Of a stretch of DNA of 64,000 nt, positions 9,245-17,904 are shown piece after piece. Position 1 is the stretch's first letter. Every line of letters starts with the position of its first letter. The stretch is from Ligilactobacillus ceti DSM 22408 (lineage in GTDB: Bacteria > Bacillota > Bacilli > Lactobacillales > Lactobacillaceae), in contig NZ_KE383993.1 in the NCBI RefSeq assembly GCF_000423245.1, positions 62,001 to 126,000 on the forward strand, given 5' to 3'. Below the pieces are notes generated by a model, which saw only the letters and a program-made list of their open reading frames with translations, did no database searches and was not told the DNA's origin. The position numbers and the translations under genes are program-made.

Positions 9245-10765
9245 ATGAGTAATACTAGAACTAAAAATGCTATGCGAAATTCAATGGTTGCATTAGTCAG
9301 TCAGTTATTGTATATAGTAGTAAGTTTTGTTTGTAGAACTGTTTTTACCAAAGTGTTAGGTACTGCATATTTAGGTATTAATGGATTATTTACTAACATA
9401 TTGACAATATTATCATTTGCTGAGTTAGGTATTGGGAGTGCGTTAGTATATAGAATGTATAAGCCTTTGGCTAGTAATAATGTACAAAAAGTAGCTCAAT
9501 ATGTAAACTTGTACAAAAAAGTATATAATTATATTATGTTAATAATAACAGTAATTGGTTTAGCAATAGTTCCGTTTTTACAGTATTTAGTAGATGCACC
9601 TAATGTTAAAGAAAATATAATTTTATTGTATTTGTTGTATTTAATGGATACGATTACATCGTATATGTTTGTATATAAAAAATCTGTTTTAATTGCAGAT
9701 CAAAAAGATTATATAGTATCAATATATACTCAAATTTTTAATATTATTATGAATGTATTGCAAATGATTATTTTAGTATTAACACATAGTTTTATTATAT
9801 ATTGTTTAATTAGAACAGCATGCAACGTATTGAATAATTTAGTAACTTCAAGATATGTGGATAAACATTATCCTGACATTGAAAGAGCAAAAGTCGATAA
9901 ATTAAGTAAGAATGAAATCATATCATTAAAAGAAGATGTTAAAGGACTAATGTTAAGACAAGTAGCAGCAGTGTCATTTGATGGTACTGATAATATTATT
10001 ATTTCGAAATTTATAGGTATAACTACGGTAGGTGTTATATCAAACTATACCTTGTTAACAACTACTTTTAATGGAATAATGAATAAAATATTTTCATCAA
10101 TTACTGCGTCTATAGGAAATTTAACAGTTGAGGGCGATAAAGATCATATAGAGTCAGTGTTAAAAAAATTATTTTTCATTAATATGACACTATATGGGTT
10201 TTTAAGTGTAGGTTTATATACATTATTACATGATTTTGTTACCAAAATTTGGTTGAATAATCAATTTTATTTAACACAAAGTGTTATTTTTATTATGGTA
10301 TTAGAAGTGTTTTTAAGAGGAATACATTATCCGTTATTTACAACGAGAAATGCATCAGGAAAATTTTATCAATTAAAATGGATGAATTTGGTATGTGCTA
10401 TTTTAAATATAGTTTTAGATTTAATATTCGTTCAATTTTATGGGTTAATAGGAGTATATATTGCAACTTTAATTGCTTATGTATTACATAGATATGCAGA
10501 TATTTATGTAGTATATAAATATATTTTTAATAAATCTGTATTAAGTTATTATAAAATGGTTATAAAGTCTTTGATTTATATGATGTTATGTAGTTTTGGT
10601 ATACAAGGGCTGTTTAATTATATACCAACTACTGGGATATTAATGTTTATTGTTAAGATTATAGTGGTAACTATTATTTATTGGATTGGAATTTATATAT
10701 TATATAGAAAAACTAGTGAATATAAATATTTCAAAAAATTAATTTTAGGAATGTTAAAATTATAG
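9245..10765 (+). CDS. Wzx-type flippase / polysaccharide transporter
   Basis: 506-residue membrane protein of the MOP superfamily, polysaccharide transport branch, which moves the undecaprenyl-linked repeat unit across the membrane. The N-terminus (LVSQLLYIVVSFVCRTVFTK, then LGTAYLGINGLFTNI) is characteristic of Lactobacillales Wzx proteins. About 12 hydrophobic segments are spread over the length, the usual number. It follows a GT4 gene by 2 bases and precedes a TupA-like gene. Together with the EpsG-like protein at 6996 it defines a Wzx/Wzy-dependent pathway. Confidence 0.9.
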   Translation: MSNTRTKNAMRNSMVALVSQLLYIVVSFVCRTVFTKVLGTAYLGINGLFTNILTILSFAELGIGSALVYRMYKPLASNNVQKVAQYVNLYKKVYNYIMLIITVIGLAIVPFLQYLVDAPNVKENIILLYLLYLMDTITSYMFVYKKSVLIADQKDYIVSIYTQIFNIIMNVLQMIILVLTHSFIIYCLIRTACNVLNNLVTSRYVDKHYPDIERAKVDKLSKNEIISLKEDVKGLMLRQVAAVSFDGTDNIIISKFIGITTVGVISNYTLLTTTFNGIMNKIFSSITASIGNLTVEGDKDHIESVLKKLFFINMTLYGFLSVGLYTLLHDFVTKIWLNNQFYLTQSVIFIMVLEVFLRGIHYPLFTTRNASGKFYQLKWMNLVCAILNIVLDLIFVQFYGLIGVYIATLIAYVLHRYADIYVVYKYIFNKSVLSYYKMVIKSLIYMMLCSFGIQGLFNYIPTTGILMFIVKIIVVTIIYWIGIYILYRKTSEYKYFKKLILGMLKL

Positions 10766-10781
10766 ACAACAAGGAGAATAT

Positions 10782-11684
10782 ATGAAAAATAAAATCAACA
10801 AATTTTTCTTTGATGAAAAAGCACGTATGGGATATTTAACTGAATTAGGATTTTATAATAAATTATCTGATCAGAAATATTTAAAAAAGAAATTCAAAGC
10901 ACTTATGGGATATGAATTAGATTTAGATAATCCAAAAACATTTAACGAAAAATTGCAATGGTTGAAGTTACATGATAGAAAAAAAATATATACTAAAATG
11001 GCTGATAAATATGCAATGAGAGACTTTGTAGCAGAGAAACTAGGTAATGGATATACTATACCTTTATTAGGTGTGTGGGATAAACCAGAAGATATAGATT
11101 TCGATAAATTACCAACAGAGTTTGTTTTAAAATGTAATCATAATTCAGGTAAAGGTATGATTATTTGTCATGATAAAAACAAATTAAATATTAATAAAGT
11201 ACGAGATGAGTTGAATGAAGGGTTAAACGAAAACTACTATTTAAAAAATAGAGAGTGGCCGTATAAACATATACCCAGAAAAATTATCTGTGAACAATTT
11301 ATGCGAGATGATTCAGAAGAAAATTGTTTAACCGATTATAAATTTTATTGTTTTAACGGAGAACCTAAATTGATGTATTTATCACATGATAATGCAGAAA
11401 ATCCAACTACTGATTTTTTTGATATGTCTTTTAATAGACTTGATATTAGAATGAAAGATCCTAATTCTGATAAAATATATTCTAAACCAGAAGCTTTTGA
11501 AGAAATGAAAAGAATTGCTAAAATTTTAGCAAATGGAACTAAGTTTTTAAGAGTAGATTTTTATTATATTGATGGAATAGTATATGTTGGTGAAATGACA
11601 TTTTATCATAATGCTGGATATACAGAATTTGCTAATTTTGAAGATGATAAAACATTAGGAAGTTGGATAAATATAGAAAATTAA
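10782..11684 (+). CDS. TupA-like ATP-grasp protein
   Basis: 300-residue protein of the TupA-like ATP-grasp family. The N-terminus has NPKTFNEKLQWLKL. The ATP-grasp lysine lies in FVLKCNHNSGKGMI. The C-terminal half has DYKFYCFNGEP and RVDFYYIDG followed by GEMTFYHNAG, positions that usually bind Mg-ATP. The founding member is linked to joining glutamate to a glucuronate polymer (teichuronopeptide) in Bacillus. Here UDP-GlcA and UDP-GalA genes lie in the same locus, so amide decoration of a uronic acid is plausible but is inference. SD AAGGAG. It is the last gene before a 312-base gap. Confidence 0.82.
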   Translation: MKNKINKFFFDEKARMGYLTELGFYNKLSDQKYLKKKFKALMGYELDLDNPKTFNEKLQWLKLHDRKKIYTKMADKYAMRDFVAEKLGNGYTIPLLGVWDKPEDIDFDKLPTEFVLKCNHNSGKGMIICHDKNKLNINKVRDELNEGLNENYYLKNREWPYKHIPRKIICEQFMRDDSEENCLTDYKFYCFNGEPKLMYLSHDNAENPTTDFFDMSFNRLDIRMKDPNSDKIYSKPEAFEEMKRIAKILANGTKFLRVDFYYIDGIVYVGEMTFYHNAGYTEFANFEDDKTLGSWINIEN

Positions 11685-11996
11685 ATTAATGTAGTCGCGG
11701 AAGTGTTTTATAATTCTTATATATGTCAAATAAGATAATTTCAAGTATCCAATGAACTTTTAGTAGAATGTTGCAGAATTTTTGAAGTGATGTTTATATA
11801 GGATGAAATATTATGCAGACAAACATTGAAGTTTTGATTGAATATAAATTAATACAATTATAAGGTTTATTGTTCTTAACGGCCAATTTTTATTGAGGAT
11901 TCTTTCATTTGAAAGGGTAATTATTTACGTAGAGAAAACTTGAGTAGAAGTAATTGATTTGGCAAAAGTAAAATCAAATATAAAAGGAAGTCATTA
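11685..11996. other. 312-base gap without a recognisable gene
   Basis: AT-rich stretch between the TupA-like gene and the acetyltransferase gene, unusual in a locus where neighbouring genes otherwise lie within about 40 bases. All frames are closed by frequent stops. The longest ATG reading frame I saw is 16 residues (11813-11863) and has no clear SD. No strong terminator or tRNA is visible. It could be the decayed remnant of a gene or a recombination scar at the edge of the variable part of the cluster. Nothing in it proves either. Confidence 0.5.
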
Positions 11997-12545
11997 ATGG
12001 TGAACGATTTAATTAAAGAAGATTTATACAGGTATTACGGAAGTACAAGTTTTAAAAGCTTTTTAAAAGCTTTATATCGCAATCCTGGATTTAAATACAT
12101 GTATTTTCATAGAAAGATTAATTCAACAAGACTAACATTTATGAAAATTATATATAAAATAATTTTAAAGCATTTATCTATCCGATATCATTTTCAAATT
12201 CCAACAGCGGTCGAAGTAGGAGGAGGATTTTACATTGGGCATTTTGGTGCAATAGTAATAAATCCAAAAGCTAAATTAGGAAAAAATATCAATATTCATC
12301 AAGGCGTTACTATAGGACAAACAAATCGTGGAAATAAAAAAGGAACGCCTATCATACAAGATGAAGTTTGGATAGGTATAAATTCTGTTATTGTTGGTGC
12401 GATAACCATTGGAAATAATGTTTTGATCGCCCCGAATAGCTATGTGAATTTTGACGTTCCGGATAATTCCATTGTTTTAGGAAATCCTGGGAAAATAATT
12501 CCAAAACAAGAAGCTACGTATGCGTATATTAATAGAAAAGTATAA
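11997..12545 (+). CDS. serine acetyltransferase-like hexapeptide acyltransferase
   Basis: 182-residue left-handed beta-helix acyltransferase, CysE/WcaF-like. From about residue 70 it has hexapeptide-repeat text: VGGGFYIGHFGAIVINP, the likely catalytic His in INIHQGVTIG, and DEVWIGINSVIVGAITIG, ending with VLGNPGKIIP. In capsule loci such proteins usually O- or N-acetylate a sugar. It might N-acetylate the 4-amino sugar proposed for this locus, but the family assignment does not prove that. SD AAGGAAG before ATG 11997. It resumes the cluster after the 312-base gap. Confidence 0.83.
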   Translation: MVNDLIKEDLYRYYGSTSFKSFLKALYRNPGFKYMYFHRKINSTRLTFMKIIYKIILKHLSIRYHFQIPTAVEVGGGFYIGHFGAIVINPKAKLGKNINIHQGVTIGQTNRGNKKGTPIIQDEVWIGINSVIVGAITIGNNVLIAPNSYVNFDVPDNSIVLGNPGKIIPKQEATYAYINRKV

Positions 12546-12570
12546 AAATGTCATGTAATGAGGGAGAAAA

Positions 12571-13641
12571 ATGCTAAATAAAATAAAGTTAGAAAATAGA
12601 ATGATTTTCGTTACAGGTGTGGCAGGGTTTATTGGATCTAATTTAGCGAAATATTTACTACAATTAGATGATAATATTCAAATTGTAGGAATTGATAATT
12701 TAAATGATTATTATGATGTGCAACTGAAAGAAGATCGATTGAAAGAATTAGATAAATATGCTAATTTTACCTTTATTAAAGGTAGTATTGCCGATAAGAC
12801 TTTGGTGGATAATATATTTAAACAATATCAACCTAGTATTGTGGTGAATTTAGCGGCTCAAGCTGGAGTTAGATATTCTATTTTAAATCCAGATGTTTAT
12901 ATGGAATCTAATATTATTGGTTTTTATAATTTATTAGAGGCTTGTCGACATTCTTATGATGATGGTAAAACAGGGGTTGAGCATTTTGTATATGCATCAT
13001 CATCATCTGTGTATGGATCCAATAAAAAAGTTCCATATTCCACAGAAGATAAGGTTGATAATCCAGTTTCTTTATATGCTGCAAGTAAAAAGAGTAATGA
13101 ATTGATGGCACATGCCTATTCAAAATTATATAATATTCCATCAACAGGATTGCGATTTTTTACAGTATACGGTCCAGCAGGTCGTCCAGATATGGCATAT
13201 TTTGGTTTTACAAATAAATTGAAAAATCATGAAAAAATTCAAATTTTCAATTATGGTAATTGTAAACGGGATTTCACTTATATTGATGATATTGTGGAAG
13301 GGATTGTTCGAGTGATGACAAAAGCTCCTGCTAAACAGCAAGGAGAAGATGGTCTTCCAGAACCACCATATGCTATTTACAACATTGGTAATAATCACCC
13401 AGAAAACTTATTAGAGTTTGTAGATATTTTACAACAAGAATTAATTCGTGCAGGGGTGTTACCGGAAGATTATGATTTTGAACGATATAAAGAATTAGTT
13501 CCGATGCAACCGGGCGATGTACCGGTGACTTATGCAGATACAAGTTCACTAGAACGCGATTTTAATTTTAAACCTTCAACGAGTTTACGAACAGGTTTGC
13601 GTGCTTTTGCAGAATGGTATAAATCATATTATAAAGATTAG
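12571..13641 (+). CDS. UDP-glucuronate 4-epimerase-like NAD-dependent epimerase
   Basis: 356-residue extended SDR enzyme. The NAD-binding GVAGFIGSNLAKYLL is near residue 16. The catalytic Ser-Tyr-Lys set is visible as SSSSVYGSNKKVPYS and SLYAASKKSNE, and TVYGPAGRPDMAYF follows, all typical of UDP-glucuronate 4-epimerases (UDP-GlcA to UDP-GalA). The next gene makes UDP-GlcA, which supports the assignment. SD GGGAG before ATG 12571. Codon use moves back towards that of the first three genes of the cluster. Confidence 0.86.
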   Translation: MLNKIKLENRMIFVTGVAGFIGSNLAKYLLQLDDNIQIVGIDNLNDYYDVQLKEDRLKELDKYANFTFIKGSIADKTLVDNIFKQYQPSIVVNLAAQAGVRYSILNPDVYMESNIIGFYNLLEACRHSYDDGKTGVEHFVYASSSSVYGSNKKVPYSTEDKVDNPVSLYAASKKSNELMAHAYSKLYNIPSTGLRFFTVYGPAGRPDMAYFGFTNKLKNHEKIQIFNYGNCKRDFTYIDDIVEGIVRVMTKAPAKQQGEDGLPEPPYAIYNIGNNHPENLLEFVDILQQELIRAGVLPEDYDFERYKELVPMQPGDVPVTYADTSSLERDFNFKPSTSLRTGLRAFAEWYKSYYKD

Positions 13642-13657
13642 TAAAGGGGAGTTTTAG

Positions 13658-14899
13658 ATGAGTGGAAAGAAAATAGCAGTTGCAGGAACAGGGTATGTTG
13701 GTTTATCCTTAGCGGTTTTATTGGCTCAGCACAATGAAGTTACGGCGGTTGATATTATCGAAGAAAAAGTTAATTTAATTAATCAACGACTTTCACCGAT
13801 TCAAGATGTAGAAATTGAAGATTATTTAAAAACAAAAGAATTGAATTTAGTAGCAACATTGGATGCTAAAAAAGCATATTCTGAAGCAGATTATGTAATT
13901 ATTGCTGCACCAACTAACTATGATAGCCAAAAAAATTATTTTGATACAACGGCTGTAGAGACAGTAATCGATTTAGTTATGAAATATAATCCAGAAGCTA
14001 TTATGATTATTAAATCAACAATTCCTGTTGGATATACTGATGCAATTAGAGAAAAAACCGGTAGTAAAAATATTATTTTCAGTCCAGAGTTCTTACGTGA
14101 AAGCAAGGCTTTATATGACAATTTATATCCTAGTCGAATTATTGTGGGTACTGATGAAAATGATTTAAGATTAACTGAAGCCGCTAATGAATTTGCATCA
14201 TTGTTAGCAGAAGGTGCCATTAAAGATAATATAGATATTTTGTTAATGGGATTTAAAGAAGCTGAAGCTGTAAAATTATTTGCTAATACTTATCTTGCTA
14301 TGCGAGTATCTTATTTTAATGAATTAGATACATATGCAGAGTTAAAACAATTAGATACAAAAAAAATCATTGAAGGTGTTTGCTTAGATCCTAGAATTGG
14401 TACTCATTATAATAATCCGTCATTTGGATATGGTGGATATTGTTTACCGAAAGATACTAAGCAATTATTAGCAAATTATGCAGATGTTCCAGAAAATATT
14501 ATTGGAGCTATTGTTCAATCTAATAGAACACGCAAAGATTTTATTGCTAATCAAGTATTAAAGCAAGCAGGGTATTATAGTGACAATAGTTCCTTTGATG
14601 AAGTTTTAGAAAAACCAATTGTCATTGGTGTATATAGATTGACTATGAAGAGTAACTCAGATAATTTTAGACAAAGTAGTATTCAAGGTGTAATGAAAAG
14701 AGTTAAAGCAAAAGGTGCAGAAGTTGTAATCTATGAACCTACGTTAGAAAATAATTCTACATTTTTTGGAAGTCGTGTAGTTAATGATATTGATGAATTT
14801 AAACAAATGACAGATGCGATTATAGTTAATAGATATGAAGATAAATTAGACGATGTTTTGGATAAAGTATATACACGCGATTTATTTAGAAGAGATTAA
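13658..14899 (+). CDS. ugd: UDP-glucose 6-dehydrogenase
   Basis: 413-residue UDP-glucose dehydrogenase that oxidises UDP-Glc to UDP-GlcA with two NAD. The N-terminal Rossmann motif is [28 protein letters not shown] is the substrate-binding block, and [14 protein letters not shown] holds the catalytic Cys. The length is close to the family norm. It lies 16 bases after the epimerase and supplies its substrate. GalU at 17905 supplies the UDP-Glc. SD AAAGGGGAG before ATG 13658. Confidence 0.93.
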   Translation: MSGKKIAVAGTGYVGLSLAVLLAQHNEVTAVDIIEEKVNLINQRLSPIQDVEIEDYLKTKELNLVATLDAKKAYSEADYVIIAAPTNYDSQKNYFDTTAVETVIDLVMKYNPEAIMIIKSTIPVGYTDAIREKTGSKNIIFSPEFLRESKALYDNLYPSRIIVGTDENDLRLTEAANEFASLLAEGAIKDNIDILLMGFKEAEAVKLFANTYLAMRVSYFNELDTYAELKQLDTKKIIEGVCLDPRIGTHYNNPSFGYGGYCLPKDTKQLLANYADVPENIIGAIVQSNRTRKDFIANQVLKQAGYYSDNSSFDEVLEKPIVIGVYRLTMKSNSDNFRQSSIQGVMKRVKAKGAEVVIYEPTLENNSTFFGSRVVNDIDEFKQMTDAIIVNRYEDKLDDVLDKVYTRDLFRRD

Positions 14900-14938
14900 T
14901 ATTATTAAATCGTATTAATCTTTAAGGAGTATAAATCA

Positions 14939-16156
14939 ATGGATAATAATGAAATGACACACAATATTAATCGATTATTTGAAATATTTATCAAGTATAT
15001 TTATTTAATAATTATAGGTATTATTATAGGTGGGGTGGGAATGTTAATTTTAACAAGAACCACTCATAATAAAAATACAGATAGTTATGTTGCAAATGTA
15101 TCGGTTTTAATTAGTCCTAATAAGCAACTCAATAATACTGAACAAAAAACAGGTATGGTTTCAATGGGAACTTATGAAGAACTAGCTAAAAAAAGAGTTA
15201 TATTACAACCATTATCAGATTATTTAATTAATCATGGTTATAATGTAAAACCTAATAAACTAATTGAAAAAATAACAGTTAATAATACTAATAATTCACA
15301 AATTTTAAATTTTATTATTAAAGATAATAATAAAACTCATACTACGCAAATAGCTAAACAGTTTATTAACATATATATAAAAGAAACGTCAACATTAATA
15401 CCTAATAATAAGATTAGTGTGCTTTCTAATGTAGATGTTCATAAAGTTAACATACCGAAAAAAAGTGAGTTAAAGAGAGTATTACTGGGAGTGTTTATAG
15501 GTGGTTTATTTGCTTATATACTTGCTTATTTTTTAGATTTAAGAATTAAAAATAAAAAAGATTTGAATAAATTTGTAAGCAGAAATAAAATTTCTAACTT
15601 AGGTTTAGTAAGCAAATCACACGTTAACGATGACAATTTTATAAAAAAACTTTCTCAAAAAATAGAATTAGTGATAGGAAAAAATAAAGCTGTATTAATT
15701 AGTTCGATAAAAAATAATGTTTATCAAAATAGAATTATTGAGTTGTTGAGTAGTAATTATAAACAACAAGGTTTAAAAGTGGCTATAATTGATTTTAATA
15801 ATATTAATATAGCTAATGACTCAGATAAGGTAAATATCTGGGATGTTTTAACGGATCAAGTGAATTTAAATGAACAATTATTAAAAAAAGAGTTATTGGT
15901 TTTAAATGCAGATGAAGACAATGATGTTTTTCTTGTGTTAAAATCAGCGAAATTAGATGTACTGATTGGTCAGTTAAATGAATATTATGATATTGTTATG
16001 ATTAATATTCCAAGTGAGTTAAAATATGAACATGATATCAAAAAAGTAAATGATATTGTTTTTGTTGTGGATATTTCTAAAGATAACAAAAAACAAATTG
16101 TTGAAAAATGTCAAGAATATTCTGACATGGAGCAATTGGGTATTTTTATTAAATAA
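14939..16156 (+). CDS. Wzz-type chain-length protein fused to a degenerate BY-kinase-like domain
   Basis: 405-residue protein. Residues 1-200 look like a capsule chain-length determinant: a short cytoplasmic start, a TM at about 19-38, an extracytoplasmic domain, then VHKVNIPKKSELKRVLLGVF leading into the second TM (about 180-200). The C-terminal 200 residues follow the layout of CpsD/YwqD tyrosine kinases but the P-loop is missing: VLISSIKNNVYQNRI stands where a GxxxxGKT motif is expected. VAIIDFNN still resembles the Walker A' strand, and YDIVMINIPSE replaces the usual acidic Walker B. There is no tyrosine-rich tail. It is the last gene before a strong terminator, whereas such genes usually lead the operon. 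It probably regulates length without kinase activity (inference). Confidence 0.72.
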   Translation: MDNNEMTHNINRLFEIFIKYIYLIIIGIIIGGVGMLILTRTTHNKNTDSYVANVSVLISPNKQLNNTEQKTGMVSMGTYEELAKKRVILQPLSDYLINHGYNVKPNKLIEKITVNNTNNSQILNFIIKDNNKTHTTQIAKQFINIYIKETSTLIPNNKISVLSNVDVHKVNIPKKSELKRVLLGVFIGGLFAYILAYFLDLRIKNKKDLNKFVSRNKISNLGLVSKSHVNDDNFIKKLSQKIELVIGKNKAVLISSIKNNVYQNRIIELLSSNYKQQGLKVAIIDFNNINIANDSDKVNIWDVLTDQVNLNEQLLKKELLVLNADEDNDVFLVLKSAKLDVLIGQLNEYYDIVMINIPSELKYEHDIKKVNDIVFVVDISKDNKKQIVEKCQEYSDMEQLGIFIK

Positions 16157-16181
16157 TATATTAATTAAATATGATTTAAAG

Positions 16182-16223
16182 AAAAGATATTATACAGATA
16201 ATATGTGTATAATATCTTTTTTT
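16182..16223 (+). terminator. intrinsic terminator of the capsule operon
   Basis: A 15-bp perfect stem (16182-16196 with 16206-16220) with a 9-base loop runs into a T tract. It ends the gene run that begins before the window. Confidence 0.9.
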
Positions 16224-16282
16224 AGTAAAATTTATTACATTTTGAACAAGATAATATTTAAAGAATGTATTAAGATGTTTAT

Positions 16283-16311
16283 TTGACAAGGTGTATAATT
16301 TGCTATATTTT
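16283..16311 (+). promoter_or_regulatory. promoter of the secreted amidase gene
   Basis: A consensus -35 TTGACA (16283-16288) is followed after 17 bases by TATTTT, or after 15 bases by TATATT. It lies just after the capsule operon terminator, so the amidase gene has its own transcription start. Confidence 0.6.
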
Positions 16312-16362
16312 TAGTTTATGTGATTAAAAATATAAAGAAGCATTTAGTAGGAGTGAGTTAGG

Positions 16363-17847
16363 TTGAATAGAAAATTTTTAATAAGTAGTTTTTTGACGAT
16401 AAGTATATTAATGTGTATTAATGATAATTTTATTTCTGCAGATGTAATCAAAAAAACAGATACACAAAATATAACTGTAGTAAATAAAGATACGCATCAA
16501 GTAAATGATAGAAATGATATTTCACAAAATAGTCAATATAAAACAACTGAAAAACAAAGTTATATTAAGTACAGTGATAAAAATAAAATAACAAATGATA
16601 AAACTGTTAATGAACTAACGTATAGCCATAAGAGTGTAAATGATAAAAAATATGGACAACAAAAAATAAACGGACATTGGTATTTATATAATGAAGAAGG
16701 AATAATGCAAACAGGCTTTCAATATATTAAAGACCAAGATAAAACAGTTTATTATAATGAAGCTGGACAAATGCAGTATGGACAACAAAAAATAAATGGA
16801 CATTGGTATTTGTTTAGTACAACCAATGGTGCTATGCAAACAGGCTTTCAATATATTAAAGACCAAGATAAAACAGTTTATTATAATAAAGTTGGTCAGA
16901 TGCAATATGGACAACAAAAAATAAATGGACAATGGTATTTATTTAGTACAACAAATGGTACTATGCAAACAGGCTTTCAATATATTAAAGATCAAGATAA
17001 AACAGTTTATTATAATGAAGATGGACAAATGCAGTATGGACAACAAAAAATAAATGGACAATGGTATTTATTTAGTACAACAAATGGCAATATGCAAACA
17101 GGCTTTCAATATATTAAAGACCAAGATAAAACAGTTTATTATAATGAAGCTGGTCAAATGCAATATGGAAAACAAAAAATAAATAATAAGTATTATTTAT
17201 TTAATCAATTTAATGGGAAAATGATGACTGGATGGATTCTTTTGAATGGTGTTCAATATTATTGTTATTCAGATGGACATATGGCAATTGATGAAATTAT
17301 AGATGGTAAAAAATTAGATATTAACGGTAAGTATATTGCAGTAAAATTATTTGTTATTTCTGGGCATGGAGCAGGTGATCCTGGCGCATGTGCTAATGGT
17401 TACAGAGAAGCAGATTTAACAAGGTTATTAGCAAAACAAATTAAACAATTAGGTGGTAATCGTGTATTAATAAGTGAATATGATAGAGATTATTATCAAG
17501 ATAATGGTATAACAAAATTAAAACTACCTATAACAACATCTATTATTGAACTTCATTTAGATAGTGCTAGTCCTACTGCGCGTGGTGGCCATATTATCAA
17601 ACAAAAAGGTACGAAAGCTACAGAAAGTGATATTAAGTTAGAAAAACTTATAACTAAATATCTTCCAGGTAGAAGTAAAAAAATTGTTTATAGAGATAAT
17701 TTAGCTAACCCCAAGCGTGCGATGAAACAAGGTTATGATTATAGATTGATGGAATGTGGTTTTATAACTAATAAAAAAGATGTTAAGGAATTTCATGAAT
17801 ATTTAAGTGAGTTAGCAAAAGGAATATTGGAAGCATTTGGAGTATAA
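16363..17847 (+). CDS. secreted N-acetylmuramoyl-L-alanine amidase with YG/glucan-binding-type repeats
   Basis: 494 residues starting at TTG with SD AGGAGTGAG. A signal peptide (about residues 1-26, ISA before the likely cut) and a Lys/Asn/Thr-rich linker come first. From about residue 97 come four near-identical 42-43-residue repeats of the type INGHWYLF, MQTGFQYIKDQDKTVYYN, and one divergent copy. These resemble glucan- or choline-binding repeats that attach enzymes to wall polymers. The C-terminal 165 residues form an Amidase_3 domain: zinc ligands are visible as the His in ISGHGAGDPG, the Glu in YREADLTR and the His in ELHLDS, with the catalytic Glu in LMECGFITN. It should cleave the peptidoglycan amide bond outside the cell. 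Its place between capsule genes and galU suggests a surface-remodelling role (inference). Confidence 0.88.
   Translation: MNRKFLISSFLTISILMCINDNFISADVIKKTDTQNITVVNKDTHQVNDRNDISQNSQYKTTEKQSYIKYSDKNKITNDKTVNELTYSHKSVNDKKYGQQKINGHWYLYNEEGIMQTGFQYIKDQDKTVYYNEAGQMQYGQQKINGHWYLFSTTNGAMQTGFQYIKDQDKTVYYNKVGQMQYGQQKINGQWYLFSTTNGTMQTGFQYIKDQDKTVYYNEDGQMQYGQQKINGQWYLFSTTNGNMQTGFQYIKDQDKTVYYNEAGQMQYGKQKINNKYYLFNQFNGKMMTGWILLNGVQYYCYSDGHMAIDEIIDGKKLDINGKYIAVKLFVISGHGAGDPGACANGYREADLTRLLAKQIKQLGGNRVLISEYDRDYYQDNGITKLKLPITTSIIELHLDSASPTARGGHIIKQKGTKATESDIKLEKLITKYLPGRSKKIVYRDNLANPKRAMKQGYDYRLMECGFITNKKDVKEFHEYLSELAKGILEAFGV
16651..17163 (+). repeat. four tandem 126-129-bp repeats in the amidase gene
   Basis: Units start at 16651, 16777, 16906 and 17035 (steps of 126, 129, 129 bp), and a fifth, diverged unit starts at 17164. 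Long stretches are identical at DNA level, including silent positions, which indicates recent duplication or gene conversion and allows in-frame copy-number change. Confidence 0.9.
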
Positions 17848-17904
17848 ATGTGCTAGTATATTTATAATGAGTATATTTATAAATAGGTGAAAGGAACTTA
17901 AAAT

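Noticed and set aside
11813-11863. Small ATG reading frame of 16 residues in the capsule gap
   Set aside because: No clear SD, very short, and no recognisable sequence; expected by chance in AT-rich DNA.
16050-16286. Open frame at the end of the chain-length gene
   Set aside because: It overlaps the end of the real gene and runs across the strong terminator in a different frame; its composition is hydrophobic and AT-driven.
16651-17200. Tandem repeats read as a CRISPR-like array
   Set aside because: The units are 126-129 bp, contiguous and in frame within a secreted protein, without spacers.
17855-17885. Short direct repeat (GTATATTTATAA twice) before galU
   Set aside because: Low-complexity AT sequence with no further copies seen; not enough to call a regulatory site.
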